In this document: piece after piece, positions 61,231-64,000 of the stretch
How the letters are laid out: each line of letters opens with the position of its first letter
How positions within the stretch are numbered: position 1 is the stretch's first letter
Source: Candidatus Krumholzibacteriota bacterium
GTDB taxonomy: Bacteria; Krumholzibacteriota; Krumholzibacteriia; LZORAL124-64-63
Reading direction: 5' to 3'
Length of the DNA: 64,000 nt
NCBI GenBank assembly: GCA_022711765.1
Contig: JAKLEB010000002.1
Location: forward strand, 1,184,620 to 1,248,619
Made by a program: the position numbers and the translations under genes
The notes under the pieces: model-generated
What the model was told of the DNA's origin: nothing
The model's input: only the letters and a program-made list of their open reading frames with translations
Database searches by the model: none

Positions 61231-62442
61231 GTGTCCGCGCAGCAACGCCTCGACATCCGCCGCATGCTCCTGGCGAGCGTGGCCTTCGGCGCCACCGCCG
61301 GCATCTTCAATACCGCGCTCGGCAACTACCTTCACGATGTGCACGCGTTCGGCGCCAGCGCCCGCGGCTGGCTCGAGTTCCCGCGCGAGCTGCCCGGTTT
61401 CCTCGTCGTCTTCACGGCGGGATTCCTCGCCGTTCGCTACCGCGAGAGCCGCACGATGGCCGTCGCGATGCTGGTGACGATGACCGGTGCGGTCGGCCTC
61501 GCGCTCTTCGCCCCGACGGCCTGGCTCGCCGTGGTCTGGATCTTCGTCTGGAGCGCCGGCGACCACATGAACTTCGCCCTCGAGGGCCCGCTCGGCCTCA
61601 AGCTGGCGAAGCAGGGAGGCGAGGGTCGCCGGCTCGGCCAGTTCGGCGGCGCCAAGAACCTCGGCGGCCTGCTGGGAGCGGGCGCGGTCTACCTGATCGC
61701 GAGAGCGCTGGGCGACGACTACCGCGTGTTCTTCCTCGTCGCGGCGGCGTTCGTGGTCGTGGCGGCGTGGAATTTCTTCCGCATGGAGACCGGCCGGCGC
61801 GACCAGGCGCCGCGACACTTCGTCTGGCGTCGCGAATACGGCGTCTTCTACGCGATCTCGGCGCTCTTCGGCATTCGCAAGCAGATCTTCTACGTGTTCG
61901 GGACCTGGGTCCTGGTGGACATCCACCACGTGCGGGTCTCGACGATCGCAACCCTGATGTTCCTCGGCGCGGGCCTCGGCGTCGTGGCGCGGCCACTCTT
62001 GGGCGATGTGATCGACTGGATCGGCGAGCGGCTCGTGCTCTCGCTCGACGAGGCGATCCTCGCCTTGATCTGCCTCGTGTACGCGTTCGCCGACCGCGTG
62101 TTCGCGCCGGGAGCGGCCCTCTGGGCGCTCTACACGGCGTACGTCCTCGACCAGACCCTCTTCGCGCTGCGCATTGCGCGCACCACGTATCTCAAGAAGA
62201 TCGCGGTCGATCCGGCCGACATCACGCCGACCATGTCGCTCGGCGTCACGATCGACCACGCCGTCGCGATGAGCCTGCCGATCTTCTCGGGCTGGCTCTG
62301 GGTGCACGTCGGCTATGCCTGGGTGTTCGTGACGGCCGCCGCGATCGCGCTCGCCGGCCTCGGCGTGTGTCTGCGGATCAGGATTCCATCGCCCGCGCCG
62401 GCAGCAGCCGGCGCACCGCGGCCAGCAACGCCTTCGGCGTGA
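61231..62442 (+). CDS. MFS-fold transporter
   Basis: 403 residues with about twelve helices. GTG 61231 follows CGAGGAGG by 8 bases. The N-terminus (LLASVAFGATAGIFNTALGNYL) and a second-half FGIRKQIFYVFGTWVLVDIHHV are hydrophobic and lack the classical sugar-transporter or DHA motifs. A soluble Arg-rich loop lies between helices 6 and 7 (METGRRDQAPRHFVWRREYG). It is an MFS-type protein of an uncharacterised branch. Its end overlaps the convergent kinase-like gene by 65 bases. Confidence 0.78.
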   Translation: MSAQQRLDIRRMLLASVAFGATAGIFNTALGNYLHDVHAFGASARGWLEFPRELPGFLVVFTAGFLAVRYRESRTMAVAMLVTMTGAVGLALFAPTAWLAVVWIFVWSAGDHMNFALEGPLGLKLAKQGGEGRRLGQFGGAKNLGGLLGAGAVYLIARALGDDYRVFFLVAAAFVVVAAWNFFRMETGRRDQAPRHFVWRREYGVFYAISALFGIRKQIFYVFGTWVLVDIHHVRVSTIATLMFLGAGLGVVARPLLGDVIDWIGERLVLSLDEAILALICLVYAFADRVFAPGAALWALYTAYVLDQTLFALRIARTTYLKKIAVDPADITPTMSLGVTIDHAVAMSLPIFSGWLWVHVGYAWVFVTAAAIALAGLGVCLRIRIPSPAPAAAGAPRPATPSA

Positions 62443-63868
62443 ACGGCTTGGTGAGCCAGGGCATGTCGCTGCCGATGCCGCCGAGCGCCGCGAATTCCTC
62501 GCGCCGGCGACCGCTGATGACCAGGACGGGCAGGTTCGGCCGGCGGCGCGAGATCTGCTCGTGGACGCGGCGCCCCTCGAGGCCCGGCAACGCCCAGTCG
62601 AGAAGCAGCAGATCCACCGGATCGGGGCCGGCCAGGTACGCCAGCGCCTCGACGCCGTCCTCGCAGGCCACCACGCGTAGTCCGGCCGATTCCAGGATCT
62701 TGGCGCAGTAGAGACGGATCTCGAGGTCGTCGTCCACGAGCAGGACCGTGCCCGCGCCCCCCTCCGCGTCCCGGCCGGCAGCCGCGACGTCGCCGGCGTA
62801 GCGCGACGGCAACACGACGCGGAACGTGCTGCCGCGCCCGAGGTCGCTTTCCACTTCGAGCCGACCGCCGTGCTGGTCGACGATGCCGTGCGCGAGCGCG
62901 AGTCCGAGCCCGGCGCCGGTGCCGTCCGTCTTGGTCGTGAAGAACGGCTCCAGGATCCGCTCGCGCGTGGCGGCGTCGAGGCCCATGCCGGTGTCGCGCA
63001 CGTCGATCGTGATCCACGGCGGGGGCGCGACCGCCGGCGCCCTGCCGACCGCCGGCGCGGCCTCGCGCAACCCGGTCGCGAGGGTGATGACGCCGCCCTC
63101 CGGCATCGCGTCGCGGGAGTTCGCGACGAGGTTGCGCAGCACCTCGCCGATCTGATCGGGATCGACCCAGATCGTCGAGCCGGCGGCGCCCGGCCGATGC
63201 AGGAGCGCGAGGTTGTCCGGCAGGATCGGCCGCAACGCGTCGGCCACGCCGGCCACGAAAACGTCGACGTCGACATCGCGCCGGTGCAGGTCCTGCCGGC
63301 CGGCGAGGGTCCGCAGCTGCGCGATGCGCCGGGCGGCCTGCTCGCACAGCGGCGCGAGGTCCGCGTGCTCCGCGGCCTCGGGACAGTTGCGCAGAGCGTC
63401 CAGCAGCGCCTGCAGGTCATCGACGACGCCGCCGGCCAGCTGCGCGACCGCGGCCATCTTCTGGAACTCGAGGCGCTGCGCCTCCCGCTCGCGGCGCTCG
63501 CGATCGGCGGCCGCGCGGGCCGTGATGTCGCGGGCGACGGCGATCGCGGCGACCGGCTCGCCCTCGCGGTCCAGCACCAGGTGGCTGTGCACCTCGATCG
63601 GCACGAGCCTGCCGTCCGCGTGGCGGACGTTCAGTTCGAAGAGCTGGCCGACCGTACGATCGGTCTGCGCCTGGGCGTGGGACAGGATCTCCCGGGCCCG
63701 CGCGAAATCCGCCGGCGGACAATGGTCCGCGAGGGGCGTGCCGACGAGGGCCTGCGGCGGGATGCCGAACATGGACTCGGAGGCCGGGCTCGCGTACGTG
63801 ATCCGCAAGTCCAGGTCGAGCCGGCAGATGCAGTCGAGGATCTGGTCGCTGGCAACCGCATCGTCCAC
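62378..63868 (-). CDS. PAS/HATPase/receiver hybrid kinase-like protein without phosphoacceptor His
   Basis: 496 residues. The start is GTG 63868. Layout: PAS (residues ~8-120, with VARDIT at its end), a dimerisation helix, HATPase (N box LVANSRDAMPEGG, G1 DTGMGLDA, ILEPFFTTK, GTGAGLGLALAHGIV) and a receiver domain (LLVDDD, LLLLDWALPG with the acceptor Asp, and LTKPF). The H-box that in this family reads GGVAHDFNNLL is here GGVVDDLQALL: the phosphoacceptor His is Asp (D150, codon at 63419-63421). The kinase can probably not autophosphorylate in the usual way, so it may work as an ATP sensor or with a partner kinase. Confidence 0.9.
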   Translation of the reverse strand: MDDAVASDQILDCICRLDLDLRITYASPASESMFGIPPQALVGTPLADHCPPADFARAREILSHAQAQTDRTVGQLFELNVRHADGRLVPIEVHSHLVLDREGEPVAAIAVARDITARAAADRERREREAQRLEFQKMAAVAQLAGGVVDDLQALLDALRNCPEAAEHADLAPLCEQAARRIAQLRTLAGRQDLHRRDVDVDVFVAGVADALRPILPDNLALLHRPGAAGSTIWVDPDQIGEVLRNLVANSRDAMPEGGVITLATGLREAAPAVGRAPAVAPPPWITIDVRDTGMGLDAATRERILEPFFTTKTDGTGAGLGLALAHGIVDQHGGRLEVESDLGRGSTFRVVLPSRYAGDVAAAGRDAEGGAGTVLLVDDDLEIRLYCAKILESAGLRVVACEDGVEALAYLAGPDPVDLLLLDWALPGLEGRRVHEQISRRRPNLPVLVISGRRREEFAALGGIGSDMPWLTKPFTPKALLAAVRRLLPARAMES

Positions 63869-63909
63869 CGTGGATCCCCGGAGGGCGGTGACGGGATTGA
63901 CTCGCGCAC

Positions 63910-63915
63910 AATATA
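63910..63915 (-). promoter_or_regulatory. -10-like element upstream of the hybrid kinase gene
   Basis: TATATT on the minus strand, 42 bases upstream of the GTG start. The best -35 at 16 bases is TGCCGG, which is weak. Confidence 0.3.
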
Positions 63916-63960
63916 GACGCCGGTCGCGGCGCCGGCACCCGCCGGCGCCTGCGCGGGCCG

Positions 63961-64000
63961 TCAGGTCGACCGATCTGCGGGAGGCGGGGATCCCGGCCGT
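63961..64000 (-). other. Possible 3' end of an upstream minus-strand gene
   Basis: A stop codon (TGA) at 63963-63961 closes a frame that is open to the window edge (ending PPPADRST). Only 13 codons are visible, so this could equally be non-coding. Confidence 0.15.

Noticed and set aside
1..64000. tRNA, rRNA, CRISPR or insertion sequence
   Set aside because: No direct repeat array, no transposase or integrase, and no tRNA T-loop pattern outside coding sequence was found by eye.

Overview
The window is very GC-rich bacterial chromosome (roughly 70% G+C) with dense, mostly single-copy genes, many GTG and TTG starts, and frequent 1-10 base overlaps between successive genes. Several traits point to an uncultured lineage around the FCB superphylum (Krumholzibacteriota, Eisenbacteria or Latescibacterota-like). 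Two secreted proteases end in FlgD-type Ig domains with an NPFNP motif. There is a gldA-gldF-gldG ABC cluster, a B12-dependent ribonucleotide reductase, and many lipoproteins and TPR proteins, so a Gram-negative envelope is likely. The phylum assignment is inference. I saw no rRNA, tRNA, CRISPR array, integrase, transposase or phage gene. This is core-type chromosome, not a mobile region.

Layout. 1-5.7 kb: 5' part of an exported TPR-CHAT protein, an SsnA-like amidohydrolase and an ABC exporter pair. 5.7-10.2 kb: gldA/gldF/gldG plus a DUF4340 gene on the minus strand. 10.3-13 kb: an orphan NFACT-R protein, then an LpoB-like and a COG3014-like lipoprotein. 13-16 kb: a CPBP-like/DUF4214 membrane protein, an HDOD protein and an ArsC-like small phosphatase. 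16-19 kb: nrdJ with a long structured leader. 19-24.4 kb: small envelope, transporter, pentapeptide, PAS, CYTH and unknown secreted genes. 24.4-30 kb: DUF2339/DUF3999 pair, DHA2 transporter and a SpoT-like HD protein. 30-33 kb: an FGE-domain lipoprotein and a secreted metzincin. 33-37 kb: VOC protein, membrane protein, DUF1028-TPR and DUF342/FapA. 37-46 kb: ABC-F ATPase, chemoreceptor, sirtuin, POT transporter, membrane protein and the SatD/DUF3307 operon. 46-54 kb: M2 peptidase, trypsin-like protease and four envelope or TPR proteins. 54.4-60.4 kb: glycosyltransferase, NamZ, a MurU-AmgK fusion and MalQ. 60.4-64 kb: STAS protein, small membrane protein, transporter and a hybrid kinase-like protein.

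How genes work together. The clearest pathway is cell-wall sugar salvage. NamZ is predicted to release MurNAc from peptidoglycan ends, and the next gene, overlapping it by 8 bases, encodes one protein with a MurU-like nucleotidyltransferase followed by an AmgK-like sugar kinase, the two steps that convert MurNAc to UDP-MurNAc. The SatD/DUF3307 operon has a candidate promoter whose -35 and -10 are each covered by an identical ATTGC-N9-GCAAT site, which suggests a small autoregulated switch. Three enzymes look altered at key residues: the hybrid kinase has Asp where the phosphoacceptor His belongs, the SsnA-like amidohydrolase has Asn in place of the metal-site Asp, and the ArsC-like protein lacks both resolving cysteines. 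Promoters close to TTGNCN-N16/18-NANNNT can be read in front of many genes, so ordinary sigma-70-type transcription appears to dominate.
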